A DNA stretch of 57,490 nucleotides. Source: an uncultured Geobacteraceae bacterium. Its GTDB lineage: Bacteria; Desulfobacterota; Desulfuromonadia; Geobacterales; Pseudopelobacteraceae. Below are positions 19,413-27,926 of this stretch, piece after piece. Within the stretch, counting starts at the first letter, position 1; each line of letters starts with the position of its first letter. The position numbers were made by a program, and so were the translations under genes. The notes under the pieces are model-generated. The model saw nothing but the letters and a program-made list of their open reading frames with translations, made no database searches and had not been told where the DNA came from. Location of the stretch: assembly GCA_903901875.1 (NCBI GenBank), contig CAIUSO010000131.1:1-57490 (forward strand), given 5' to 3'.

Positions 19413-19642
19413 AGCCTATTCTCCCTGCTGTTCGCCTCACTGGCCGTGAGCCGTTGACGAACCGATAGTACCGGCAGTACCTTCCAGAGCTTCACTTCGG
19501 TATCAAACAGGGGGATTTCGCCACAGTGATACTCCGGGACCGGAATAGAGGTTATTCCTTCTTCCTGCACAGCTTCACCATAACCGACAAATGTTTCACC
19601 CTGATAGAGCCCGTTTTCAGTATCGAACAGATAGGCTTTCAT
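19409..19642 (-). CDS. Small uncharacterised protein, first gene of the kdp operon
   Basis: A 77-residue soluble, mildly acidic protein starting at the ATG at 19642, preceded by GGGGAGG with good spacing. It ends in a TGA overlapping the kdpA start. I do not recognise a named family. It is not KdpF, because it has no membrane helix. Its pattern ([20 protein letters not shown], then [17 protein letters not shown] and W-KVLPV) resembles the short Y-x-TG-Y-GE / W-x-L layout of some phage tail-assembly chaperone-like small proteins, but that likeness is only impressionistic. Its strict coupling to kdpA suggests a role in Kdp expression, assembly or regulation. Forty-nine further upstream codons are open but have no ribosome-binding support. 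Confidence 0.7.
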   Translation of the reverse strand: MKAYLFDTENGLYQGETFVGYGEAVQEEGITSIPVPEYHCGEIPLFDTEVKLWKVLPVLSVRQRLTASEANSRENRL

Positions 19643-19694
19643 ACGTGCCTCCCCTTTACGTGACATTGTTCTTATGTCTTCAGGGTAGCAAGAA

Positions 19695-19735
19695 TGAAAT
19701 AAATTTAGTGTCAAAAAACCGGGTAAAGATGTCAA
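19695..19735 (-). promoter_or_regulatory. Candidate kdp operon promoter region
   Basis: On the reverse strand two TTGACA boxes (19730-19735 and 19709-19714) lie 21 bp apart in an AT-rich stretch upstream of the small kdp leader gene. The -10 hexamers at suitable distances are poor, which fits an activator-dependent promoter such as one driven by KdpE, whose known sites are AT-rich. Assignment is by position and motif only. Confidence 0.35.
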
Positions 19736-19789
19736 TTTTTCATCAAGAGAGGAACGGTTCCGGCGGGTGCCCCCCCGGCACAGAGCCAA

Positions 19790-21049
19790 TTACCCCAGTT
19801 GCCCATACTCCCTGGCCCGGGTAAAGAGGAGCAGTGTCAGAGCAAGCGTGCTGATCGGAAAGAGAAAGGCCATGTGGAAGGCGTGGGAGGGGATACTGCC
19901 GGCCGAGGCACCGAAGGAACCGACGATGATCCCCATGACCTGCTGGGTTATCGCCGCCCCCATCAGGACATAGAAGTTCAGTGAGGTCAACGCCGTGCCG
20001 ACGATTTCGACCCGGAACATCGAGCGGATAATGGGGTAGATCATCACCCCGCTGGATACGGCCAGGCCGATGACAAAGAACATTCCCGCGAGAAGCGGCG
20101 TCGGCAGCAATTCGGCCCAGCCGAGCAGAGCGGTCATCAGGGAGAGCAGCAGCAGCTGCCCTGCCATGAGGGTTTTCTTGTACGACTTGAAGAAGCGGCG
20201 AGCCACGCTGTCAATAAAGGAGCTGCCGGCGATAAAACCGAAGGAGGTGAACATCAGCAGACTACCGGTTGTTTCCCGTGAGAGGTGGAGCACCTCCATC
20301 AGGTATGGCCCCCCCCACAAGGCCTGAAGTGCCAGATAATTACCGTACCAGGCGAAAGAGATAATCCCCAGCAGCCAGAAATCCGGGCAGCCAAAGATTT
20401 CCCGCCAGGCGGTCATCAGGGGGATTTTATGAGGCGGGTTATCGACCGTCCCCTCCGCTGTCCGGTCCGGTCGATCCTGCACCATGGTGAATACCAGCAG
20501 TGTCACCACCGCCTGAAGCCCCCCCACCAACAGAAAGGAACTGCGCCAGCCGAACATGCCGACTGCCAGTGCCAGGGGGGCGGTGGCACAGAGATTACCC
20601 AGATTGCCGATTGCCACCATGAGACCGGAAACCCGGCCGAACTCCTGCTTGCTGTACCAGTGACTGAATAGCGTGAAGGTGGCCATCAGCACCGAAGCGG
20701 TGCCGACGCCGATCAACATCCGGGCCACCATGGCCATGGCAAGGGAATCGGCGCGGGAAAAGATAATCCCCCCCAGGGCAGTGAGCAGACCGCTCCCACT
20801 GATCACCCGACGGCTCCCAAGACGGTCGATCATCGGACCAAGGGGGATCTGGGCAGCGGCATAGACGTAGAAGAGCACCCCGGAAAGCATGCCGAGCTGT
20901 TCCGGAGTCAGGTGGAGCTCACGGGAGATATCTCCAGCCACAACCGCCAGAGAAACCCGATAGAAATAGACCAGAATATACATCAGGGCCAACGACGCAA
21001 ATATAGTCCATCTCGTACGGGTAAAGGAACGGCTGCTGTCTCGTTGCAT
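19790..21049 (-). CDS. Major facilitator superfamily transporter
   Basis: A 419-residue protein with about 12 hydrophobic helices. The MFS motif A between helices 2 and 3 is visible as GPMIDRLGSRRVI, and helix 4-5 sequence is ARMLIGVGTASVLMATFTLFS. The layout resembles the organophosphate or anion:cation symporter branches, but the substrate cannot be deduced. It follows the phoR-like gene by 11 bp and so belongs to the phoB-phoR operon, suggesting that its substrate or need is linked to what the two-component system senses. Full length. Confidence 0.85.
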   Translation of the reverse strand: MQRDSSRSFTRTRWTIFASLALMYILVYFYRVSLAVVAGDISRELHLTPEQLGMLSGVLFYVYAAAQIPLGPMIDRLGSRRVISGSGLLTALGGIIFSRADSLAMAMVARMLIGVGTASVLMATFTLFSHWYSKQEFGRVSGLMVAIGNLGNLCATAPLALAVGMFGWRSSFLLVGGLQAVVTLLVFTMVQDRPDRTAEGTVDNPPHKIPLMTAWREIFGCPDFWLLGIISFAWYGNYLALQALWGGPYLMEVLHLSRETTGSLLMFTSFGFIAGSSFIDSVARRFFKSYKKTLMAGQLLLLSLMTALLGWAELLPTPLLAGMFFVIGLAVSSGVMIYPIIRSMFRVEIVGTALTSLNFYVLMGAAITQQVMGIIVGSFGASAGSIPSHAFHMAFLFPISTLALTLLLFTRAREYGQLG

Positions 21050-21060
21050 CAGGGATACCC

Positions 21061-22818
21061 TCAGGCTTTACGCAGCGTAAACGAGAAGCGGGAGCCCGAA
21101 CCGGGCTCGCTGGCAACGGAGACGGCACCACCATGGAGCTGTATGATATGTTTCACAATGGCAAGACCGAGTCCGGTCCCCCCCTGTTCACGGTTGCGCC
21201 CCCCGTCAACCCGGTAGAAACGCTCGAAAATGCGGGAAAGATCCTTGAACGGAATTCCGATACCGGTATCCGCAACTGACACGTTAACGAACTCTCCGTC
21301 ATCCTCCCAGAACAGTCGCACCGTTCCCCCTACCGGAGTATATTTAATGGCATTTTCGAGGAGATTGACGACGACCTGTTCGAGACGCCCCTGATCGGCC
21401 ATCACCCGGGGGGGAGATGTTCCGGCGACTTCATTCCGGATATGCAGCTGTTTCCGGTCGCCCCGCTCCTGTAATAACTGGCACCCCTTGGCAACGGTTC
21501 CGGCGATATCAAGGGAGACAAGTTCCAGCAGCGCATCCTTCGTTTCAAGGGTTGACAGTACTAAAATATCGTTAATCAGATTGGTCAGACGCTCTGAATG
21601 ACTGACGATGATTTCCACAAAACGGTGGGCACGCTCCGGGTCCGCAGCAAGCACGCCATCCCGCAATGTTTCGGCATACCCCTTGATCACCGTCACCGGG
21701 GTACGTAACTCATGGGAAACATTGGCAACAAAATCCCGGCGCATGTTTTCTGTCCGTTTCAGAACGCTGATATCATGGAAAACGGCGATGATCCCCTCCC
21801 TGACACCATCAACGGTGAGCGGCACCCAATGGGTGAACAACGTAACCCCACTGTGCTGAATGACAATTTCCCGCAGAAGTTCAGTGGCATCCGACGTGGC
21901 AAGCTCATTGAATGAAGCCAGCAGGTCAGGATGACGGGATATCTCTACCAGCTTTTTACCCTCAAGTTCTCCACCTATGGAAAAAATCTTCCGAAACGCC
22001 GGGTTGACCAGGGTGATGATCCCGCCAGGGGTTGTCACCATGACCCCTTCACCCATACTGCGTAATATGGTGTCCAACCGCTGCTTTTCGGCAGAGAGGT
22101 GATACACCTGATCCTCGATCCGCTCCGACATATCGTTGAGTACGGTGGCCAGCCTGCCGATCTCATCCTGTGAATGCACCGGAATTCGTGCTTTTTTGCC
22201 CCCCTGGCCAATGCGGGCGGCAGCATCGGCCATATCGCGCAGTGGCCGTATGGTCAGATTGGAAAGAAGATAACTGAACAGGATCGCCATCAGTGTCGTA
22301 ACCCCGACCGCTCCGCCGACCACACCATGGAGGGCATTGCTTGCGGAGGTCAGATACTCCAGCGGCATGGCAAGCCGGATCACGTCGATTCGGGAACCAC
22401 TGCGGAATGCCAGGGCCGAATAGACCATGGAAGTATGCAGGGTTTCGGAGTAGCGAAGGGCGGTCCCACTGCCATGTGTCAGTGCGCCCTGAACTTCCGG
22501 ACGCTGCAGATGGTTTTCAAGGGCTGCCAGTCCGGCCTGTCCCACATCGGAATCGCCGATGACCGTGCCATTTGAGGCGATCAGGGTCACCCGTGCCTTG
22601 ATAACGGTACCGATCATTTCGGCAAGTTTCTGGGGAGACGCGGAGAGTGTACTGTTGACCACCAGTAATTGTGCCAGCTTGGTCTGACTGACAAGATTGG
22701 CCCTGCTCTCCTCGATCATGGCGTTTTTCAGGCTATGATCGAAATAGAGATAAAAACTGCCGGTAATCAGCCCGATTAAAATGATATAGGAACAGGTCAG
22801 TTTGGTTCGAAATCCCAT
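21061..22818 (-). CDS. phoR: PhoR-like sensor histidine kinase
   Basis: A 585-residue membrane kinase. TM1 is at about residues 10-27, a periplasmic sensor domain follows to about 163, TM2 at about 165-188, then HAMP (to about 240), a PAS domain (about 245-350), HisKA with His369 in FVANVSHELRTPVTVIKGYA, and an HATPase ending in GGTGLGLAIVKHIIQLHGG. This architecture matches the PhoR/ResE/VicK group. It starts three bases after the phoB stop. In many relatives the pair controls phosphate starvation genes; no pst or phoU genes follow here, so the stimulus remains uncertain. The symbol reflects architecture rather than proof of phosphate sensing. Confidence 0.85.
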   Translation of the reverse strand: MGFRTKLTCSYIILIGLITGSFYLYFDHSLKNAMIEESRANLVSQTKLAQLLVVNSTLSASPQKLAEMIGTVIKARVTLIASNGTVIGDSDVGQAGLAALENHLQRPEVQGALTHGSGTALRYSETLHTSMVYSALAFRSGSRIDVIRLAMPLEYLTSASNALHGVVGGAVGVTTLMAILFSYLLSNLTIRPLRDMADAAARIGQGGKKARIPVHSQDEIGRLATVLNDMSERIEDQVYHLSAEKQRLDTILRSMGEGVMVTTPGGIITLVNPAFRKIFSIGGELEGKKLVEISRHPDLLASFNELATSDATELLREIVIQHSGVTLFTHWVPLTVDGVREGIIAVFHDISVLKRTENMRRDFVANVSHELRTPVTVIKGYAETLRDGVLAADPERAHRFVEIIVSHSERLTNLINDILVLSTLETKDALLELVSLDIAGTVAKGCQLLQERGDRKQLHIRNEVAGTSPPRVMADQGRLEQVVVNLLENAIKYTPVGGTVRLFWEDDGEFVNVSVADTGIGIPFKDLSRIFERFYRVDGGRNREQGGTGLGLAIVKHIIQLHGGAVSVASEPGSGSRFSFTLRKA

Positions 22819-22821
22819 GGG

Positions 22822-23505
22822 TTACACCTCGATCTTATAGCCAAAACCGCGCACAGTCTTGATGATGTCTCCCGGGGCCCCCAGCTTACCTCGCAAACGG
22901 GTCACATGGGTATCAACGGTCCGGGTATCGGCGGTGCTGTTATACCCCCACACACGCTGGAGCAGCTGTTCACGACTCTGCACACACTCCTTTTTCTCCA
23001 CCAGATAGAGGAGCAGCTTGAACTCGGTAGTGGTCAATTCCACCTCGACACCCAAGCTCGTGACCATATGTCGCTGGGAGTCGATGGCGATATCACCGAT
23101 CGTCAGAAGGGGCGTCATACCGGTCTCGACCGGCGGCTCCGAGCGACGTAATACCGCCTTGACCCGGAGGACAACTTCACGGATCGAGAATGGCTTAACT
23201 ATATAATCATCCGCTCCGACCTCAAAGCCAACCACCCGATCGATTTCATCCCCCTTTGCCGTGATCATGATAATCGGGATTGAAACGGTACGCTGGTCGC
23301 GGCGGAGTGCCTTGCACACTTCGGTTCCCAGCAAACCGGGCAACATCTGATCCAGCAGGATCAGATCGGGACGAACAGCCACGGCCAGTTCCAGCCCCTG
23401 CTTCCCGTCATGGACCGTGGTGGTGGCATACCCCTCCCGGTCAAGGTTAAAGGCCAGCAATTCGGCCAGATCTTTCTCGTCTTCAATTATGAGCACTTTT
23501 TTCAC
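22822..23505 (-). CDS. phoB: PhoB-like response regulator
   Basis: A 227-residue OmpR/PhoB-type regulator. The receiver domain has acidic residues in IIEDEKD, phospho-acceptor Asp52 in LILLDQMLPG and Lys in YIVKPFS; the winged-helix domain includes LTTTEFKLLLYLVEKK and the end TVRGFGYKIEV. The start is a GTG at 23505 with AGAGG six bases upstream, giving the normal length; 26 upstream codons are open but have no homology. It is the first gene of the phoB-phoR-MFS operon, divergent from the solute-binding lipoprotein, and may control both from the 150-bp spacer. Confidence 0.88.
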   Translation of the reverse strand: MKKVLIIEDEKDLAELLAFNLDREGYATTTVHDGKQGLELAVAVRPDLILLDQMLPGLLGTEVCKALRRDQRTVSIPIIMITAKGDEIDRVVGFEVGADDYIVKPFSIREVVLRVKAVLRRSEPPVETGMTPLLTIGDIAIDSQRHMVTSLGVEVELTTTEFKLLLYLVEKKECVQSREQLLQRVWGYNSTADTRTVDTHVTRLRGKLGAPGDIIKTVRGFGYKIEV

Positions 23506-23590
23506 GATCAACCTCTGGTAGTTTGACGTTCCCGGGTAAGCTTCGCAGCCCCTTTTGTAGCATATATAGTTAATTATCGCCAATCATCTC

Positions 23591-23618
23591 TTGTAATAAA
23601 AATAACCGGGTATATAAT
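23591..23618 (+). promoter_or_regulatory. Sigma-70-type promoter for the solute-binding lipoprotein and hybrid kinase
   Basis: TTGTAA (23591-23596) is followed after 16 bp by a perfect TATAAT (23613-23618). The start of transcription would be near 23625, giving a leader of about 33 bases. It lies in the divergent spacer shared with the phoB-like gene. Confidence 0.6.
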
Positions 23619-23657
23619 GGCACTCAGTTTCTATCCCTCGGGTTGCACAGGTGTAAC

Positions 23658-24632
23658 GTGAACCTCTCCCGCCGTCAATTTCTTTCCGTTATGGGTAGCA
23701 GTATGGTACTGCCGTTCCTGCCCGGCTGTTTCCACACCGAACGTACACTGACCATTGCCAGCCATGTCTGGCCCGGCTACGAATTCATGTTTCTGGCCCG
23801 TGACGAGCAGTGGCTTCCCCAGAACGGAGTCATCCTGAAGGAAACCGGCAGTGCGTCCGACTCCATAAAAGCACTGGAAGAGGGAACTGTTGCCGGTGCG
23901 GCCCTGACACTTGACGAAGTGCTGCGGGTACGGAGCAGGGGTATTCCACTGACGGTGGTGCTGGTGTTCGATGTTTCAGCGGGTGCCGATGCCGTACTGG
24001 CACGTCCCGGCATCAACGAACCGGCCGATTTGGTGGGGAAGCGGATCGGGTATGAACGTTCCGCCCTCGGGGCCCTGATGTTCCACGAACTGCTTGAAGC
24101 CGCCCATCTGCAACCGGAAGCGGTAACCCGGGTACCGGTAAACATCGACCGCCACCTCCATGCATGGAAAGAGGAGCAACTGGATGCCGTGGTGACCTAC
24201 GAGCCGGAAATCACCAAACTGGAGAATGTGGGTGCCCACCGCATCTTTGACAGTTACCGGATGCCGGGGATGATTCTCGATGTTCTGGCGGTGAAAAGCG
24301 ACCTGATAGAAATATATGCAGAGGGTATTACCCATTTGGTACAGGCCCATTTCAAGGGACTACACCATTTAAAGACCAATCGACAGGATGCTATCCATAG
24401 AATTGCCCCCCGGCTCGGTATACCGGCCCAAAACGTCCTGGAAGCGTACAAGGGACTGGAATTGCCCGATACCCGGACCAACAGGGTGTATCTGGGAAAG
24501 CAAACCCATAAACTTCCCACCGCAGCCCGCACCCTGAGCAGCCTGATGCTCAAGGCAAACCTGCTGAAACAGGAGGATGATCTGGAAGGTATCTGCACCG
24601 ACAAATTCATCCCGGCCAGTGAGCTGTCATGA
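23658..24632 (+). CDS. NMT1/SsuA-like solute-binding lipoprotein
   Basis: A 324-residue periplasmic-binding-protein-like polypeptide. The N-terminus has a twin-Arg motif (SRRQFLS), a hydrophobic stretch and a lipobox LPGC, so it is probably a lipoprotein, perhaps exported by Tat. The mature part starts TLTIASHVWPGYEFMFLARD and matches the NMT1/SsuA/nitrate-binding type II fold (GAALTLDEVLRVRSRGIPL, VGKRIGYERSALGALMFHELL). The start is taken as GTG at 23658 with AGGTG just upstream; a TTG at 23643 is possible. Its last four bases overlap the start of the PhnD-type hybrid kinase. No permease or ATPase gene is nearby, so it most likely feeds ligand information to that kinase. Confidence 0.8.
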   Translation: MNLSRRQFLSVMGSSMVLPFLPGCFHTERTLTIASHVWPGYEFMFLARDEQWLPQNGVILKETGSASDSIKALEEGTVAGAALTLDEVLRVRSRGIPLTVVLVFDVSAGADAVLARPGINEPADLVGKRIGYERSALGALMFHELLEAAHLQPEAVTRVPVNIDRHLHAWKEEQLDAVVTYEPEITKLENVGAHRIFDSYRMPGMILDVLAVKSDLIEIYAEGITHLVQAHFKGLHHLKTNRQDAIHRIAPRLGIPAQNVLEAYKGLELPDTRTNRVYLGKQTHKLPTAARTLSSLMLKANLLKQEDDLEGICTDKFIPASELS

Positions 24633-27211
24633 GTCGGCTCAGCACCATACTGGTGGTGCTTGTTACCCTTGTGGCATTTTTCACCCCTCCGCCTCTCCAT
24701 GCCGCATCCCGTGAAATTGTTATCGGGGTGCTGGGCTTTCGCCCCCCCCAGGAGAGTGCCGCCCTCTGGCGTCCCCTGACCGAACATTTGCAGCGTTCCC
24801 TCCCCGGCACCATTGTCCGGGTTACCTCCCTTACCTACCCGGAAATGGAGGAGGCTTTCAGTAATAACCGGCTTGACTTTGCCCTGGTAAACCCCGGTTA
24901 TTACCTTCAGTTTCGCGAAAAAATGGGCTTACCCGGAGTGTTGGCAACCTTGGTGGAACAGGAGAGAGGACAGCCGCTCTACGCCTTCGGTGGCGTCATT
25001 TTCACCAAAAGTGACCGGAGCGACATCAACGAGCTCAAGGACCTGAAAAACAGGAAAATAGCTGCCGTAGACCCCAACTCCCTCGGTGGCTATCAGGCCC
25101 AGCTCTATCAACTTGCCAAGGCCGGTGTCCCCCGACCGGAAACCGGCAACCAACTGTTCACCGGCCTCCCCCATGATTCGACAATCGGTGCCGTCCTTAG
25201 CGGACGGGCCGATGTGGGATTTGCCCGGACCGGCGTGATAGAAAAGATGGTGTCTGAAAAGCACCTTGACCCGAAACGGCTGAAAATCATCAACCGACAG
25301 CAGCTTGCCGATTTTCCCTTTGCCATTTCCACCAGGCTCTATCCCCAATGGCCATTCATTGCACTCCCCCATGTCAAGGAGCATTTGGCCCGTAAAGTGG
25401 CCTCCGCGTTGCTCAGCATGGAGCCACCAGACAGCTCTACGGCCGGGGACGGCATCTATGGTTTTACCGTTTCGGCCGACTATGAGCCGGTGGATCGACT
25501 GCTCAAGGAATTGCGGCTGCCACCGTACGATGAAGTTCCGCTATTCTCGGCTACCGACGTCCTCAGGCGGTACAACGTACAGATCATTACCGGCATTGTC
25601 GCATTTATCATCGTCATTGTATTGCTGCTCTTTCTCGCCTTCGTAAACCGACGTCTGGCGGTTGCACGTAAACGGGCCCGGGAAAATGATGAAAATTACC
25701 GTCAGCTCTTGGACCTGACGCCAATGCCCATCGGTATCGTTACCGAAAATGGGACCATCAGCTATGTTAACCGGCGATTTATCGAGGTATTTGGGTATCA
25801 GCACGCTGAAATTACTACCGTTAGTCAATGGATGCTGCTGGCCTACCCCGATGAAAAGATGCGTATCTCTGTGATCAAACAGTGGGGAGAGGCCGTTGCC
25901 CATTCGAAGGCGTCCGAATCGCCCGTGCCTCCAGCCGAATATTCTATCACCTGTAAAAACGGCTTGAAAAAGTGTATCGAAATTTCCGGTATGCCCATAG
26001 AGAACAGCCTTCTCGTGGTTTTTCATGACATTACCGACCGAAAGAGTGCCGAAGCGGAGCAGGTAGCTCTGCAACGGCAATTACTCCACTCTCAAAAACT
26101 GGAAAGCCTCGGTGTGTTGGCTGGGGGCATAGCCCATGATTTCAACAATATACTGACAGCCATCATGGGTAATGCCGAGCTGGCCCTGATACGGGTCGGC
26201 ACGGATTCACCGGCATGTGCGAACCTCCACAACATTGAGCGGGCTTCTTGCCGCGCCGCCGATCTGGCACGACAGATGCTGGCCTATTCGGGAAAAGGGA
26301 AATTTGTGGTTGAACATATTGACCTGAATAGCCTGCTCAAAGATATGCTCCATATGCTGGAAGTCTCAATTTCAAAGAAGGCGGTTCTTCATTTCAATCT
26401 CCAGCCGGACCTTCCCGGCATAGAAGCGGACGCCACCCAACTGCGTCAGGTTGTCATGAATTTGATAATAAATGCCTCGGAGGCGTTGGGGGACAACTGT
26501 GGAGCCATCAATGTCACCACCGGCTGCATAGACGGCTATGACAACTACATGAAGGACATCTGGCTGGATGAGAATATCGAGGAGGGATATTACGTCTACC
26601 TGGAAATTGCCGATACCGGCTGCGGAATGAATCAGGACACCCTTGCCCGTCTCTTTGATCCATTTTTTACCACAAAATTTACCGGCAGGGGACTCGGCAT
26701 GGCCGCCGTACTCGGTATTATCAGGGGGCATAAGGGAGCCATCAAAGTTTACAGCGAACCACTCAAGGGGACCACCTTCAAGATCCTGCTGCCGACAGCC
26801 AGTAACAAACAGCAGCACATAGTCCGTGCAAACATTCCCTTGAACACGTGGCATGGCAACGGCACGGTACTGCTGGTGGATGATGAGGAATCGGTAAGGG
26901 GAACTGGAGTGGCAATGCTCAAGGAACTGGGATTCACCACCATCACCGCCGGGGACGGCAGGCAGGCCATTGAGAAGTTTATCCACCACCCTGAGATTGA
27001 CTGCGTTATTCTCGACCAGACCATGCCGCACATGGACGGAGCGGAATGCTTCCGGGAACTTCGCAAGATCAATCCACATATCAAGGTAATTATTTCAAGT
27101 GGCTATAACGAACAGGAGGTGACCGCCAAATTCGTCGGTGCCGGACTTACCGGTTTCATCCAGAAACCGTACCGGCTTTCGGCCTTGAGGGACACTCTTC
27201 AGGGAAAGTAA
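24629..27211 (+). CDS. Hybrid histidine kinase with periplasmic PhnD-like binding domain
   Basis: An 860-residue protein. Order: signal peptide (about 1-26), a PhnD/phosphonate-type solute-binding domain (about 30-300: IVIGVLGFRPPQESAALWRP, FALVNPGYYLQF), one membrane helix (about 316-340), PAS (about 357-470), HisKA with the phospho-His near 501 in GGIAHDFNNILTAIMGNAEL, HATPase with FDPFFTTKFTGRGLGMAAVL, and a C-terminal receiver with Asp796 in CVILDQTMPHMDG and Lys in FIQKPY. The HDFNN-type H-box places it with hybrid kinases such as those of many Geobacter strains. Ligand could be phosphate, phosphite, phosphonate or an organic ion; the sequence does not tell. Coupled by ATGA overlap to the preceding lipoprotein. 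Confidence 0.9.
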   Translation: MSRLSTILVVLVTLVAFFTPPPLHAASREIVIGVLGFRPPQESAALWRPLTEHLQRSLPGTIVRVTSLTYPEMEEAFSNNRLDFALVNPGYYLQFREKMGLPGVLATLVEQERGQPLYAFGGVIFTKSDRSDINELKDLKNRKIAAVDPNSLGGYQAQLYQLAKAGVPRPETGNQLFTGLPHDSTIGAVLSGRADVGFARTGVIEKMVSEKHLDPKRLKIINRQQLADFPFAISTRLYPQWPFIALPHVKEHLARKVASALLSMEPPDSSTAGDGIYGFTVSADYEPVDRLLKELRLPPYDEVPLFSATDVLRRYNVQIITGIVAFIIVIVLLLFLAFVNRRLAVARKRARENDENYRQLLDLTPMPIGIVTENGTISYVNRRFIEVFGYQHAEITTVSQWMLLAYPDEKMRISVIKQWGEAVAHSKASESPVPPAEYSITCKNGLKKCIEISGMPIENSLLVVFHDITDRKSAEAEQVALQRQLLHSQKLESLGVLAGGIAHDFNNILTAIMGNAELALIRVGTDSPACANLHNIERASCRAADLARQMLAYSGKGKFVVEHIDLNSLLKDMLHMLEVSISKKAVLHFNLQPDLPGIEADATQLRQVVMNLIINASEALGDNCGAINVTTGCIDGYDNYMKDIWLDENIEEGYYVYLEIADTGCGMNQDTLARLFDPFFTTKFTGRGLGMAAVLGIIRGHKGAIKVYSEPLKGTTFKILLPTASNKQQHIVRANIPLNTWHGNGTVLLVDDEESVRGTGVAMLKELGFTTITAGDGRQAIEKFIHHPEIDCVILDQTMPHMDGAECFRELRKINPHIKVIISSGYNEQEVTAKFVGAGLTGFIQKPYRLSALRDTLQGK

Positions 27212-27245
27212 CATGCCCCTTTCGTTGGCAAACGGCCCGAAAGGG

Positions 27246-27428
27246 CTATATCGACACAGGGGGAACTGCTGCCGGAGTTTCTCCACAACAACCGCAGAGA
27301 TCATCGATCGTGCTGCTGGCAAGTTTGCCAACCCTGTCAATCAGATCGGGATTGGTCCTATTGATCAGTTCATAGACAACGGCACCGATAAAAACCCCTG
27401 AAAAAACTCCGAACAGTATCTTTCCCAT
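27246..27428 (-). CDS. Small single-span membrane protein
   Basis: A 60-residue protein with an N-terminal hydrophobic helix (ILFGVFSGVFIGAVVYELI), a short polar part (INRTNPDLIDRVGKLAS) and a Cys pair (LCGCCGE) near the end. The start has GGAG seven bases before the ATG at 27428, which supports it as a real gene. The N-terminus recalls YtxH-type small envelope proteins, but the likeness is weak. It follows the IHF/HU-like gene on the same strand after 58 bp. Function unknown. Confidence 0.6.
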   Translation of the reverse strand: MGKILFGVFSGVFIGAVVYELINRTNPDLIDRVGKLASSTIDDLCGCCGETPAAVPPVSI

Positions 27429-27486
27429 GTAGTACTCCAGTAGTGTGAACTACCGCCGGCAGCCGGTAAGACCGCCGGTCGGCTCG

Positions 27487-27771
27487 TTACTTGTGTGTGC
27501 CCATTATCCTGTTCTTCAACTCCGCACCAACTTTAAAAACCGGGCTTTTCTTTGCTGCAACCACCGTGTTGACACCGGTCCGTGGATTTCTCCCCACATA
27601 GGAGTCGTATTCCTTAAGGGCAAAACTGCCAAAGCCCCTGATTTCAATCCGCCCCCCAACAACCAGAGCAGCGGTCATACAGGAGAATATTTCATCAACC
27701 ATATTCTTGGCTACAGTAACGCTGCATCCCTTCAATTCAGCAACACGTTCAACAAGATCCGATTTGTTCAT
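27487..27771 (-). CDS. IHF-beta/HU-family DNA-bending protein
   Basis: A 94-residue member of the bacterial histone-like family. Visible signatures: N-terminal MNKSDLVERVAELKGCS, the core GGRIEIRGFGSFALKEYDS and the beta-arm YVGRNPRTG with the DNA-intercalating Pro, then FKVGAELKNRI. The RIEIRGFGSF form is closer to IHF-beta than HU. ATG at 27771 is preceded by GGAGAAGG; a 10-codon upstream extension is not supported. IHF bends DNA at specific sites and assists transcription, recombination and transposition. A run of 14 T (reverse strand) lies in its promoter. Confidence 0.92.
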   Translation of the reverse strand: MNKSDLVERVAELKGCSVTVAKNMVDEIFSCMTAALVVGGRIEIRGFGSFALKEYDSYVGRNPRTGVNTVVAAKKSPVFKVGAELKNRIMGTHK

Positions 27772-27815
27772 AGACCTTCTCCAGAGAAAAAATAACCCCA
27801 ATTGTACCTTTCAAA

Positions 27816-27845
27816 ATTATAACACTGTATCAAAAAAAAAAAAAA
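27816..27845 (-). promoter_or_regulatory. Promoter of the IHF/HU-like gene with T14 homopolymer
   Basis: On the reverse strand a perfect TATAAT (27816-27821) sits about 45 bp before the ATG. The region where the -35 would lie is a run of 14 T (27832-27845). No consensus -35 exists at 17 bp; TTGTTG occurs just beyond the run. Length changes in the run would alter promoter geometry. Confidence 0.45.
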
Positions 27846-27926
27846 CAACAAGTATTAAATGTAAAAGTTCTTATTTTGGGGTTCTGGAAGGCCACTACAT
27901 TAAAAAACTATCGATAATAATCGTAC

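Noticed and set aside
19409-19642. KdpF
   Set aside because: The small upstream protein lacks a hydrophobic helix, so it cannot be the usual KdpF peptide.
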